Part shown: positions 1 through 6,549 of the stretch, one piece after another
How positions within the stretch are numbered: the stretch's first letter is position 1
Layout: each line of letters begins with the position of its first letter
NCBI GenBank assembly: GCA_023416315.1
Contig: JAEZIA010000365.1
Location: forward strand, 1-17,400
Reading direction: 5' to 3'
Length of the DNA stretch: 17,400 nucleotides
Origin: Actinomycetes bacterium
GTDB lineage: Bacteria > Actinomycetota > Actinomycetes > Mycobacteriales > Mycobacteriaceae
The notes under the pieces: model-generated
What the model saw: the letters and a program-made list of their open reading frames with translations, nothing else
Databases searched by the model: none
Told to the model about the DNA's origin: nothing
Position numbers and translations under genes: made by a program

Positions 1-995
1 ACCCGGAACAGCATGTTGCGCACGTTCATCCGGGCCACCTCCATGTTGGCCAGCTTGAGCTGGATCAACTGGAACTGCCCGATCTCCTTGCCCCACAACG
101 TGCGGGTCTTGGCGTAGTCGGTGCACAGCCGCAGGCATTCCTCGATCACACCGAGCGCCATCGACACCACACCGATCCGCTCCGCGGCGAAACTCGACCG
201 GGCGCTGTCGCGGCCATCCCCGGACTTGTTCTCCTCGGTCTCGCCAAGCAGCCGGTCCCGGCCCAGGCGCACGTTGTTGAAGAACAGCTCACCGGTGCGC
301 GAGCTGTGAATGCCCATCTTGCGGAACGGCTTTGCCTGGACGAAGCCTTCCATCCCGCGGTCCAGCACGAACGTCAGCACCTTGCGGTCACGCTTGTCGG
401 CCCCGTCGCCCTCGTCCAACTTGGCGTACACCACCACGACGTCGGCATCCGGACCGTTGGTGATGAACGTCTTCTGACCGTTGAGGATGTAGTCGTCGCC
501 ATCACGGACCACATAGGACTTCATGCCGCCGAACGCATCCGAGCCCGAATCGGGCTCGGTGATCGCCCACGCGCCGATCTTGTCGTAGGTCACCAGATCC
601 GGCAGCCAGCGTTCCTGCTGCGCCAACGTGCCGCGGCTCTGGATCGTGGGCACGGTCAGTCCGAGGCTTACGCCCATCCCGGTGACCAGGCCCATGCTCA
701 CCCGGCAGAGCTCGCTGATCAGGACGAAACCCATACCGGCCGAGCCGCCGTCGCCGAACATGCCGCCACCGCCGCCGCCGGGCTTCGTCTCGCCCGCACG
801 CATCCGGTCCAACCGCTTGTTCAGCGACTCCCGCGCCATCTCGTTGATGCCGAACGTGGCGAACAGTTTCCGGATGAGCGGATACGGCTCCATATCGCCG
901 CTCTCCAGTTCGTCGAGGTGCGGTCGCACCTCCTTATCGACGAACTCGCGCACGGCGTCGCGCACGGCGATATCGACGTCGGACCATTCGATCAT
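1..995 (-). CDS. Acyl-CoA dehydrogenase (FadE family), C-terminus off the left edge
   Basis: FAD-dependent alpha,beta-dehydrogenation of an acyl-CoA, the first step of a beta-oxidation-type cycle; the substrate cannot be read from sequence. About 331 codons are present, starting MIEWSDVDIAVRDAV. The N-terminal helical domain spans roughly residues 1-130. The flavin/substrate signature WAITEPDSGSD is at 143-153, followed by the beta-domain and the first C-terminal helices (RTLWGKEIGQFQ near the edge). The catalytic glutamate region and C-terminus, perhaps 50-80 residues, lie outside the window. The ATG at 995 has a GGAGAA ribosome site at 999-1004. It begins 12 nt after the stop of the MpaB-like gene on the same strand, so co-transcription is likely. 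Odd: six consecutive glycines (73-78) in a Gly/Met-rich insertion, about residues 70-90, within the helical domain. Family is certain; the particular FadE is not identified. Confidence 0.93.
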   Translation of the reverse strand, partial: MIEWSDVDIAVRDAVREFVDKEVRPHLDELESGDMEPYPLIRKLFATFGINEMARESLNKRLDRMRAGETKPGGGGGGMFGDGGSAGMGFVLISELCRVSMGLVTGMGVSLGLTVPTIQSRGTLAQQERWLPDLVTYDKIGAWAITEPDSGSDAFGGMKSYVVRDGDDYILNGQKTFITNGPDADVVVVYAKLDEGDGADKRDRKVLTFVLDRGMEGFVQAKPFRKMGIHSSRTGELFFNNVRLGRDRLLGETEENKSGDGRDSARSSFAAERIGVVSMALGVIEECLRLCTDYAKTRTLWGKEIGQFQLIQLKLANMEVARMNVRNMLFR

Positions 996-1007
996 GGGTT
1001 CTCCGGT

Positions 1008-2033
1008 TCAGGCGGCGGCGGAACGTCCTCGGGCGGGCCGCAAACCGGCGAGTGAGAACGTCGTGTGGACGAGTGACCCCGCCGCACGGGCGACGAGGCT
1101 CTTTGTCCGAGGGACATAGTGCATGGACAGTCCGCGACGATCTTTAGGGGGTGCCATGAAACCGGGCGCCTCGACCAGTGGGGCGTCGGCCGGGATCTGG
1201 CCGGAGGCCCGCCGATACGCCGACAACGCCCGCGGATGCAGCCGGATTTCGTCGGGCACCGCCCAGAACGCGAGCTCCACCGCCTTGCCGAACAGCCGCA
1301 GCGCGACCTCGTCACTGGGCGTCCAGCGCATCCCGGCCTTTTCCCGCACCACCGGGTCGAACAGGCCGGCGGCGATCCAACGCTGTCCGGCCACCATCGG
1401 CTTGAACAGCTGATCCCACACCGGCGTCGGCATCAACACGAACTTCGGCTTCGGAATCCGGATATCGAAGATCTCCGTTGTCGCCCGGTTGATCTCGAGC
1501 TCGTCGCGACAGACCCGGTCCCAGTACTCGCAGAACTCCTCCCACGTCTGGGGGACCGGCTTCATGCTCATCCCGTACATCGCGTACCACTGCACGTGCT
1601 CGTCGAACAGCTGGCGCTTCTCGGTCTCGGTCAGCCCCCCGCAGAAATACTCGGCGACCTTGAGGATGAGCATGAAGAACGTGGCATGCGCCCAGTAGAA
1701 CGTCTCGGGGTCCAGCGCGTGGTAGCGGCGCCCCTTGGCGTCGACGCCCTTGATGTCGTGGTGGAATCCCTTGATCTGTTCCCCGGTTTGGCGGGCGCGC
1801 TCGCCGTCGTAGACCACGCCCATGATCGGGTACACCGAGCGGGCGACCCGCTGCAGTGGCTCGCGGTGCAGGATTGAATGCTCTTCCACTCCGGCACCGA
1901 GTTGGGGATACATGTTCTGCAGCGAGCCGATCCAGACACCGAGCATGCCGGTGCGTAGATCGCCGAAGTACTTCCACGTCAGTGAGTCCGGCCCGAGCGG
2001 CTCGGCAGCGGGTGTGGTCGTCGTTGACCTCAT
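1008..2033 (-). CDS. MpaB/latex-clearing-protein-like oxygenase (DUF2236 family)
   Basis: A 341-residue protein of the MpaB/rubber-oxygenase (DUF2236) family, matching the position and approximate size of M. tuberculosis Rv1645c. Characterised relatives are haem b proteins that oxidise hydrophobic substrates; this member's substrate is unknown. Family features seen: a double histidine followed by DIKG (H91, H92) after the IKGF segment, and the WAHATFF motif at 114-120, with H116. These histidines are plausible haem or active-site ligands by family analogy only. No signal peptide is evident. I chose ATG 2033 (MRSTTTTPAAEPLG). The frame stays open another 70 codons upstream, but that extension is low-complexity and would run through the promoter at 2040-2068. 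The start lies 6 nt after a good -10, suggesting a leaderless mRNA. It is first gene of a likely operon with the acyl-CoA dehydrogenase. Confidence 0.85.
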   Translation of the reverse strand: MRSTTTTPAAEPLGPDSLTWKYFGDLRTGMLGVWIGSLQNMYPQLGAGVEEHSILHREPLQRVARSVYPIMGVVYDGERARQTGEQIKGFHHDIKGVDAKGRRYHALDPETFYWAHATFFMLILKVAEYFCGGLTETEKRQLFDEHVQWYAMYGMSMKPVPQTWEEFCEYWDRVCRDELEINRATTEIFDIRIPKPKFVLMPTPVWDQLFKPMVAGQRWIAAGLFDPVVREKAGMRWTPSDEVALRLFGKAVELAFWAVPDEIRLHPRALSAYRRASGQIPADAPLVEAPGFMAPPKDRRGLSMHYVPRTKSLVARAAGSLVHTTFSLAGLRPARGRSAAA

Positions 2034-2068
2034 CGCTTCACGATAGGGCTGACAACGTGTGTTGTCTA
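2034..2068 (-). promoter_or_regulatory. Leaderless-type promoter for the MpaB-like gene
   Basis: Read on the minus strand: a -35 TAGACA (2063-2068; five of six bases match TTGACA), a 17-bp spacer, a -10 TATCGT (2040-2045; fits the mycobacterial TANNNT), then GAAGCG and the ATG at 2033. A transcription start 6-7 nt after the -10 falls on or beside the A of the start codon. No Shine-Dalgarno sequence is obvious, consistent with leaderless translation, which is common in mycobacteria. Predicted from sequence only. Confidence 0.6.
2051..2066. promoter_or_regulatory. Perfect inverted repeat, candidate operator (GACAAC-N4-GTTGTC)
   Basis: GACAACGTGTGTTGTC is a perfect 6-4-6 palindrome. It covers most of the 17-bp spacer and the proximal bases of the -35 of the leftward MpaB-like promoter, where a bound repressor would block RNA polymerase. 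Size and symmetry suit a dimeric regulator such as a TetR-family protein. No candidate regulator is encoded next to it. It shares only the AAC-N4-GTT core with the mycobacterial SOS box, so LexA is not proposed. Confidence 0.5.
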
Positions 2069-2131
2069 TGACGGCGACGAAGCTGTGACCAGTCGTTTGG
2101 CGTAGCGATACGTCGACCGCGTCACACCAGG

Positions 2132-2168
2132 TTGGCTGGCCCGAAAAGCGTTGCCTAGGCTTGATCTT
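2132..2168 (+). promoter_or_regulatory. Leaderless-type promoter for the adenylate cyclase operon
   Basis: A weak -35 TTGGCT (2132-2137), an 18-bp spacer, a -10 TAGGCT (2156-2161; fits TANNNT), then seven bases to the GTG at 2169. The expected transcription start therefore coincides with the GTG, and no ribosome site precedes it. This promoter geometry is the main reason for choosing GTG 2169 over the upstream in-frame TTG at 2151, which overlaps the spacer and -10. Confidence 0.55.
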
Positions 2169-3038
2169 GTGGACGTCGAGCCGTTCGACGAGGTGCTGCG
2201 GTCCGGCCGTGGGCCTGCGGCGTGGTGGCACAACACCAATCACAATCCAGGCATCATCGCCCTGGTTCGTCGTGCCCGGCGGATGTTGCCCGGTGACCCC
2301 GACTTCGGTGATCCGCTCTCAGCCGCGGGCGACGGTGGTGCCCGCGCCGCCGCGCGCGCTGCCGACCGACTGCTGCGCGACCGGGAGGCCGCCACCCGGG
2401 AGGTGAGCTTGGCCACATTGCAGGTCTGGCAGGCGCTCACCGAACGCGTCTCCGGTCGCCCGGCCAACCCCGAGGTGACGCTGGTGTTCACCGACCTCGT
2501 CGGCTTCTCCAGTTGGTCGCTGCAGGCCGGTGACGACGCCACCCTGCGGCTGCTGCGCCGCGTCGCCCAGGTCGTCGAGCCACCGCTGCTCGACGCGGGC
2601 GGTCAGATCGTCAAACGCATGGGCGACGGCATCATGGCCGTGTTCGCCGACCCCACGACCGCGGTGCGAGCGACGATGGCGGCCCGCGACGCGGTGCGAA
2701 TTGTCGAGGTAGACGGCTATACGCCGCGGATGCGCGCCGGAATCCACACCGGCCGCCCGCAACGCATCGGTGCGGATTGGCTCGGTGTCGACGTCAACAT
2801 CGCCGCTCGGGTGATGGACCGTGCGCCGCGTGGCGGACTGATCATCTCGGGCGAGACGCTGGAGTGCATCAGCCCCGACGAACTCGACGCGCTGGGCGTC
2901 ACCGTCAAGCGGATGCGGCGTCAGGTTTTCGCCCCGCGTCCCAACGGTGTGCCGACCGATCTGGCGATGTACCGGCTCAAGACCCGCAGGGATCTGCCAG
3001 TCGAGGACGACGGAGACGATCTCGAAGCGCAGGCATAG
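2169..3038 (+). CDS. Class III adenylate cyclase (Rv1647-type)
   Basis: Makes cAMP from ATP. The 289-residue protein has an alpha-helical N-terminal region (about 1-100) with no membrane segment, then a class III cyclase domain from about 101 to 235. All canonical residues are visible by alignment to the family: metal-binding D109 (FTDLVGF) and D153 (MGDG), adenine-selecting K149 and D203, and transition-state N210 and R214 (VNIAAR). It should thus be catalytically competent as a homodimer. It corresponds to M. tuberculosis Rv1647 by residue pattern and position, next to the MpaB-like and rhomboid-like genes. I take GTG 2169 as start on promoter geometry; TTG 2151 would add six residues (MPRLDL). 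The tail after about 275 is acidic. The rhomboid-like gene follows after 3 nt, so the two are probably one operon. Confidence 0.92.
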   Translation: MDVEPFDEVLRSGRGPAAWWHNTNHNPGIIALVRRARRMLPGDPDFGDPLSAAGDGGARAAARAADRLLRDREAATREVSLATLQVWQALTERVSGRPANPEVTLVFTDLVGFSSWSLQAGDDATLRLLRRVAQVVEPPLLDAGGQIVKRMGDGIMAVFADPTTAVRATMAARDAVRIVEVDGYTPRMRAGIHTGRPQRIGADWLGVDVNIAARVMDRAPRGGLIISGETLECISPDELDALGVTVKRMRRQVFAPRPNGVPTDLAMYRLKTRRDLPVEDDGDDLEAQA

Positions 3039-3041
3039 TGG

Positions 3042-3875
3042 ATGGAGATGGTCTCCTCACTGCTGGCGCGGCTGATTCGCGTTCGAGTCACACTGGGTTA
3101 CAGCGCCGCACTGCTGGCGGTGGCGACTGCGCTGCTGGCGCTCGGGCCGCATGTTCGTGATCAGGTCATCTGGCACGCCAGCACCAATCTGCACAATCTC
3201 GCGCACGGCCGCGTCGGCACCCTGATCGGCAGTGCGTTCGTCATCGAGACCGGCCCGATCTACGTCTGGCTGCCGGGGCTGTTCGCGATCCTTGCGCTGG
3301 CCGAACTGCTGTGGCGCAGCCGCCGCATGGTGCTGGCGTTCGTAGTCGGCCACGTCGGGGCGACGCTGCTGGTCGCCGCCGGGCTGACCGCGGCGCTGGC
3401 CGCCGGGCTGGCGTCCCGGTCAATCGTGAATGCCACCGACGTCGGCATGAGCTACGGCGCGGTCGGTGTCCTCGGCGCGCTGACCGCGGCGATTCCGCAG
3501 CGCTGGCGCGCCGCGTGGACCGGGTGGTGGCTGGCGGTCGCGGTCGGATCGGCGGTCAGCACGTTCGGCGACTTCACCAACGTCGGGCATGGTGTGGCGT
3601 TGGTGCTGGGCATGGTCCTCGGCACCCGATTCGGCCACCCCGCGCACTGGACGACCGCCCGCTACGGCCTGCTCGCGGTCGCGGCGGCATTCGGCTACCT
3701 GATCATGGCCAATACCGGCCTGTCGATCCTGGTGACCTCGACGCTGGGAGTGCTCGGCGCGCTGGTGGCCGGCTGCGTCTCCCGGCGTCGCGCGGTCGCA
3801 CGGCACCTACCGGAACTCCTCGGCGGAGGCCTCGATCCAGTCCGAACGCCACGACACCGGCGGGTCGTCGAGTAG
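3042..3875 (+). CDS. Rhomboid-family integral membrane protein (Rv1648-like)
   Basis: A 277-residue, strongly hydrophobic protein with about six predicted membrane spans (roughly 15-34, 55-65, 72-90, 95-122, 132-205 in two to three segments, 210-245). Family-diagnostic positions are present: an HxxxN motif in the early part (H45, N49 in HASTN), a GMSYG serine-loop motif with S137, and a late GHG histidine (H183). This is the residue set of rhomboid serine proteases, so it may be an active intramembrane protease, although GxSY differs from the usual GxSG. The basic C-terminus runs about 23 residues into the antisense 3' end of the next gene. ATG 3042 lies 3 nt after the cyclase stop with no clear ribosome site, suggesting coupled translation; ATG 3048 is an alternative. 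Substrate unknown. Confidence 0.8.
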   Translation: MEMVSSLLARLIRVRVTLGYSAALLAVATALLALGPHVRDQVIWHASTNLHNLAHGRVGTLIGSAFVIETGPIYVWLPGLFAILALAELLWRSRRMVLAFVVGHVGATLLVAAGLTAALAAGLASRSIVNATDVGMSYGAVGVLGALTAAIPQRWRAAWTGWWLAVAVGSAVSTFGDFTNVGHGVALVLGMVLGTRFGHPAHWTTARYGLLAVAAAFGYLIMANTGLSILVTSTLGVLGALVAGCVSRRRAVARHLPELLGGGLDPVRTPRHRRVVE

Positions 3876-5387
3876 CTCGCCCGGCATCAGCCACTCGTAG
3901 ATCTCGGCGTAGGTGCGGGTGCGCTGACCTTCGATGCGCCGGTTGAGCATCGACGGTGCGAGCTCGTGGAAGCCGTCCAGCCCCATCGACGCGACGATCT
4001 GGGCGGCGCTGGCCACGGTGGCTCGCTGAAAGTTCGCCACCCGTTGGATCTTGTCCGGCACGTAGAGCGCCCGCGCACGCCCCTTGTCCTGGGTGGCCAC
4101 CCCGGTCGGGCAGGTGTTGGTGTGGCATTTCATCGCCTGGATGCACCCGATGGCGAACATCATCGCCCGCGCCGACATCGTGAAGTCCGCGCCCTGACAC
4201 ATCCGGCTGACGATGTCGACGCCGCTGGCCACCTTGCCCGACGCCCCGACCCGAATGTGCCCGCGCAGCCCCGTCCCGACCAGAGCGTTGTGCACCAGCA
4301 TCAGACCCTCGGTCAACGGCATGCCGACGTGGTCCTCGAATTCCTGTGGCGCCGCGCCGGTTCCGCCTTCGGCGCCGTCGACGATGATGAAGTCCGGGGT
4401 GATGCCGGTGTGCAACATCGCCTTACAGATCGACAGGAATTCGGTGCGGGCCCCGATGCACAGCTTGAACCCGATCGGCTTGCCGCCGGAGAGGCTGCGC
4501 AGCGTGGCGATGAAGTGCATCATCTCCAGCGGGGTGCGAAACGCGGTGTGCGACGGCGGTGACACCACGGTCTGCCCGATCGGCACACCGCGTGTCGCGG
4601 CGATCTCCGGACTCACCTTGGCCCCCGGCAGCACCCCGCCCAGGCCGGGCTTGGCACCCTGGGACAGCTTGATCGAGATCGCCTTCACCGACGGCCACGC
4701 GGCCTTCTCTTCGAAGACGGCGGCAGCGAAGTGTCCGCCCGCGTCGCGGCACCCGAAGTACCCGGAGCCGATCTCCCAGATCAGGTCACCACCGTGCTTG
4801 AGGTGATGCGGGCTGATACCGCCTTCGCCGGTGTCGTGAGCGAATCCGCCGAGGGCCGCGCCGCCGTTGAGCGCCTCGATCGCATTGCCCGACAGCGCCC
4901 CGAAGCTCATCGCCGAGACATTGAAGACGGCGATGTCGTAGGGCCGGGCGCAGTCCGGGCCGCCGAGCCGCACCCGCGGCGCCAGGTCGGTGGCCAGCCG
5001 GGCGCGCAGGGAATGACGCAGGAATTCGTAGCCCAGCGCGTTGACGTCGCGCTCGGTACCGAACGGCTCATCGCTCTTGGTGCCCTTGGCCCGCTCGTAG
5101 ACCATGTCGCGGGTCTCCCGGTCGAACGGGCTGGCCTCGGTATTCGATTCGATGAAGTACTGCCGGATCTCCGGGCGCAGCACCTCGGCCAGCCAGCGGG
5201 CATGCGCGAGGATCGGGTAGCTCCGCAGCAGGGTGTGCCGGGTCTGCACCAGATCCCAGGTGCCCAGGGCCGCGAGGGCCGCCAGCGGCACCGCGAGCAG
5301 CCACCACCACGGGCTGACGACCAGCGCCAGTCCTGCGACGGCCAGCGCCGCCACCCACACGGCCGCGACGGCGAGGGCTCTGAGCAT
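3807..5387 (-). CDS. Membrane-anchored FMN-binding glutamate-synthase-like protein
   Basis: A 526-residue protein resembling the central FMN/Fe-S domain of the glutamate synthase large subunit, without the N-terminal glutaminase domain; length and layout recall Bacillus YerD. Two hydrophobic segments (about 4-24 and 27-45) should anchor it in the membrane with the catalytic domain cytosolic. Family motifs: SAMSFGALS (158-166), KLSQGAKPGLGG (240-251), DGAEGGTGAAP (337-347), and C415, C421, C426 spaced like the 3Fe-4S cysteines, followed by PTGVATQ. Without a glutaminase domain it would need free ammonia or another domain, so glutamate synthesis is unproven; it may be a different flavin oxidoreductase. 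The ATG at 5387 has AAGGAA at 5393-5398. Its 3' end overlaps the rhomboid gene antisense by 69 bp. I do not recall a counterpart at this locus in M. tuberculosis. Confidence 0.85.
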   Translation of the reverse strand: MLRALAVAAVWVAALAVAGLALVVSPWWWLLAVPLAALAALGTWDLVQTRHTLLRSYPILAHARWLAEVLRPEIRQYFIESNTEASPFDRETRDMVYERAKGTKSDEPFGTERDVNALGYEFLRHSLRARLATDLAPRVRLGGPDCARPYDIAVFNVSAMSFGALSGNAIEALNGGAALGGFAHDTGEGGISPHHLKHGGDLIWEIGSGYFGCRDAGGHFAAAVFEEKAAWPSVKAISIKLSQGAKPGLGGVLPGAKVSPEIAATRGVPIGQTVVSPPSHTAFRTPLEMMHFIATLRSLSGGKPIGFKLCIGARTEFLSICKAMLHTGITPDFIIVDGAEGGTGAAPQEFEDHVGMPLTEGLMLVHNALVGTGLRGHIRVGASGKVASGVDIVSRMCQGADFTMSARAMMFAIGCIQAMKCHTNTCPTGVATQDKGRARALYVPDKIQRVANFQRATVASAAQIVASMGLDGFHELAPSMLNRRIEGQRTRTYAEIYEWLMPGELLDDPPVSWRSDWIEASAEEFR

Positions 5388-5392
5388 CGGGG

Positions 5393-5398
5393 TTCCTT
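5393..5398 (-). promoter_or_regulatory. Ribosome binding site of the glutamate-synthase-like gene
   Basis: AAGGAA on the minus strand, five bases before the ATG at 5387. It supports this start and hence inclusion of the first hydrophobic segment. I could not identify a convincing -10 for this gene in the 118-bp divergent region. Confidence 0.5.
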
Positions 5399-5408
5399 GG
5401 GGTGAAAT

Positions 5409-5450
5409 GCCTGCGAGGCGTCATTCTGGCATCACCTATGATCGGCACTT
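5409..5450 (+). promoter_or_regulatory. Candidate pheS-pheT promoter
   Basis: TATGAT at 5437-5442 is a good mycobacterial -10. No clear -35 lies 17-18 bp upstream, where GC-rich sequence contains a short palindrome GCCT-GCG-AGGC (5409-5419). The predicted start near 5449 would give a leader of about 57 nt carrying the ribosome site AAGGAG at 5489-5494. An imperfect inverted repeat (GGTGAAATGCC from 5401, GGCATCACC at 5428-5436) borders the -10. The leader has no run of Phe codons and no T-box-like length, so classical attenuation is not supported. Confidence 0.4.
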
Positions 5451-5505
5451 GCGTCACATCCGTGGCGGAAACAACCCCGGTGCGTGAAAAGGAGCGTCTT
5501 GCCGC

Positions 5506-6549
5506 GTGGGTGACCAACCCGTCGACCTGTCGCAAGAATCGTTGACCGAGGCCGTCAGCGTGGCCCGGCATGCCTTCGAGCAGGCGGGCGACCTCGATGC
5601 GCTGGCCCGCGCCAAGACCGACCATCTGGGCGACCGCGCGCCGCTCGCCCTGGCCCGCCAGGCGCTGGCCACACTGCCCAAGTCCGATCGCGCCGAGGCG
5701 GGCAAGCTCGTCAACGTCGCGCGCGGCGACGCCCAGCGCAGCTACGACGAGCGGCTGGCGGTGCTGCGCGCCGAACGCGACGCCGCGGTGCTGGTCGCCG
5801 AGGCCATCGACGTCACGCTGCCGTCGACACGCCAGCCCATCGGCGCGCGTCACCCGATCACGATCCTTGCCGAGCACATCGCCGACAGCTTCGTCGCGAT
5901 GGGCTGGGAGCTCGCCGAAGGGCCCGAGGTCGAGACCGAACAGTTCAACTTCGACGCGCTGAACTTTCCGCCCGACCATCCGGCCCGCAGCGAATCCGAC
6001 ACCTTCCACATCGCGCCGGAGGGGTCGCGGCAGCTGCTGCGCACCCACACCTCTCCGGTGCAGGTCCGCACGCTGCTCGACCGCGAGCTGCCGGTGTACA
6101 TCGTCTCGATCGGTCGCACCTTCCGCACCGACGAACTGGACTCCACCCACACCCCGGTGTTCCACCAGGTCGAGGGCCTTGCGGTGGACCGCGGCCTGAC
6201 GATGGCGCACCTGCGCGGCACGCTCGACGCATTCGCCCGTTCGGAGTTCGGCGACGACGCGCGCACCCGGATCCGGCCGCACTTCTTCCCGTTCACCGAG
6301 CCGTCCGCCGAAGTGGACATCTGGTTTCCCAACAAGAAGGGTGGCGCCGGCTGGGTCGAGTGGGGCGGCTGCGGCATGGTCAACCCGAACGTGTTGCGCG
6401 CGGCGGGAATCGACCCGGAGGAATACTCGGGTTTCGCATTCGGGATGGGCCTGGAGCGCACCCTGCAGTTCCGCAACGGCATCCCCGACATGCGTGACAT
6501 GGTCGAAGGTGACGTCCGGTTCTCCCTGCCGTTCGGGGTTGGCGTCTGA
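5506..6549 (+). CDS. pheS: Phenylalanyl-tRNA synthetase alpha subunit
   Basis: Catalytic subunit of the (alpha-beta)2 enzyme that charges tRNA-Phe; cytosolic and essential. The 347 residues comprise an N-terminal coiled-coil tRNA-contacting arm (about 1-100) and a class II synthetase core: motif 1 around AEGPEVETEQFNFDALNF, motif 2 around FRTDELDSTHTPVFHQVEG, and motif 3 in GFAFGMGLERTLQFRNG. Nearly colinear with M. tuberculosis PheS (about 341 residues) as I recall it. The GTG at 5506 is chosen because the ribosome site AAGGAG (5489-5494) lies 11 bases upstream; the spacing is slightly long, but no other in-frame start is better placed. The stop TGA overlaps the A of the pheT ATG by one base, ensuring coupled synthesis of the two subunits. 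Confidence 0.97.
   Translation: MGDQPVDLSQESLTEAVSVARHAFEQAGDLDALARAKTDHLGDRAPLALARQALATLPKSDRAEAGKLVNVARGDAQRSYDERLAVLRAERDAAVLVAEAIDVTLPSTRQPIGARHPITILAEHIADSFVAMGWELAEGPEVETEQFNFDALNFPPDHPARSESDTFHIAPEGSRQLLRTHTSPVQVRTLLDRELPVYIVSIGRTFRTDELDSTHTPVFHQVEGLAVDRGLTMAHLRGTLDAFARSEFGDDARTRIRPHFFPFTEPSAEVDIWFPNKKGGAGWVEWGGCGMVNPNVLRAAGIDPEEYSGFAFGMGLERTLQFRNGIPDMRDMVEGDVRFSLPFGVGV

Noticed and set aside
2051..2066. SOS (LexA) box
   Set aside because: Only the inner AAC-N4-GTT matches the mycobacterial SOS consensus; the outer three bases of each half differ.
5443..5505. Phe attenuator or T-box in the pheS leader
   Set aside because: The leader is only about 57 nt, has no Phe codon run and no T-box-like sequence.
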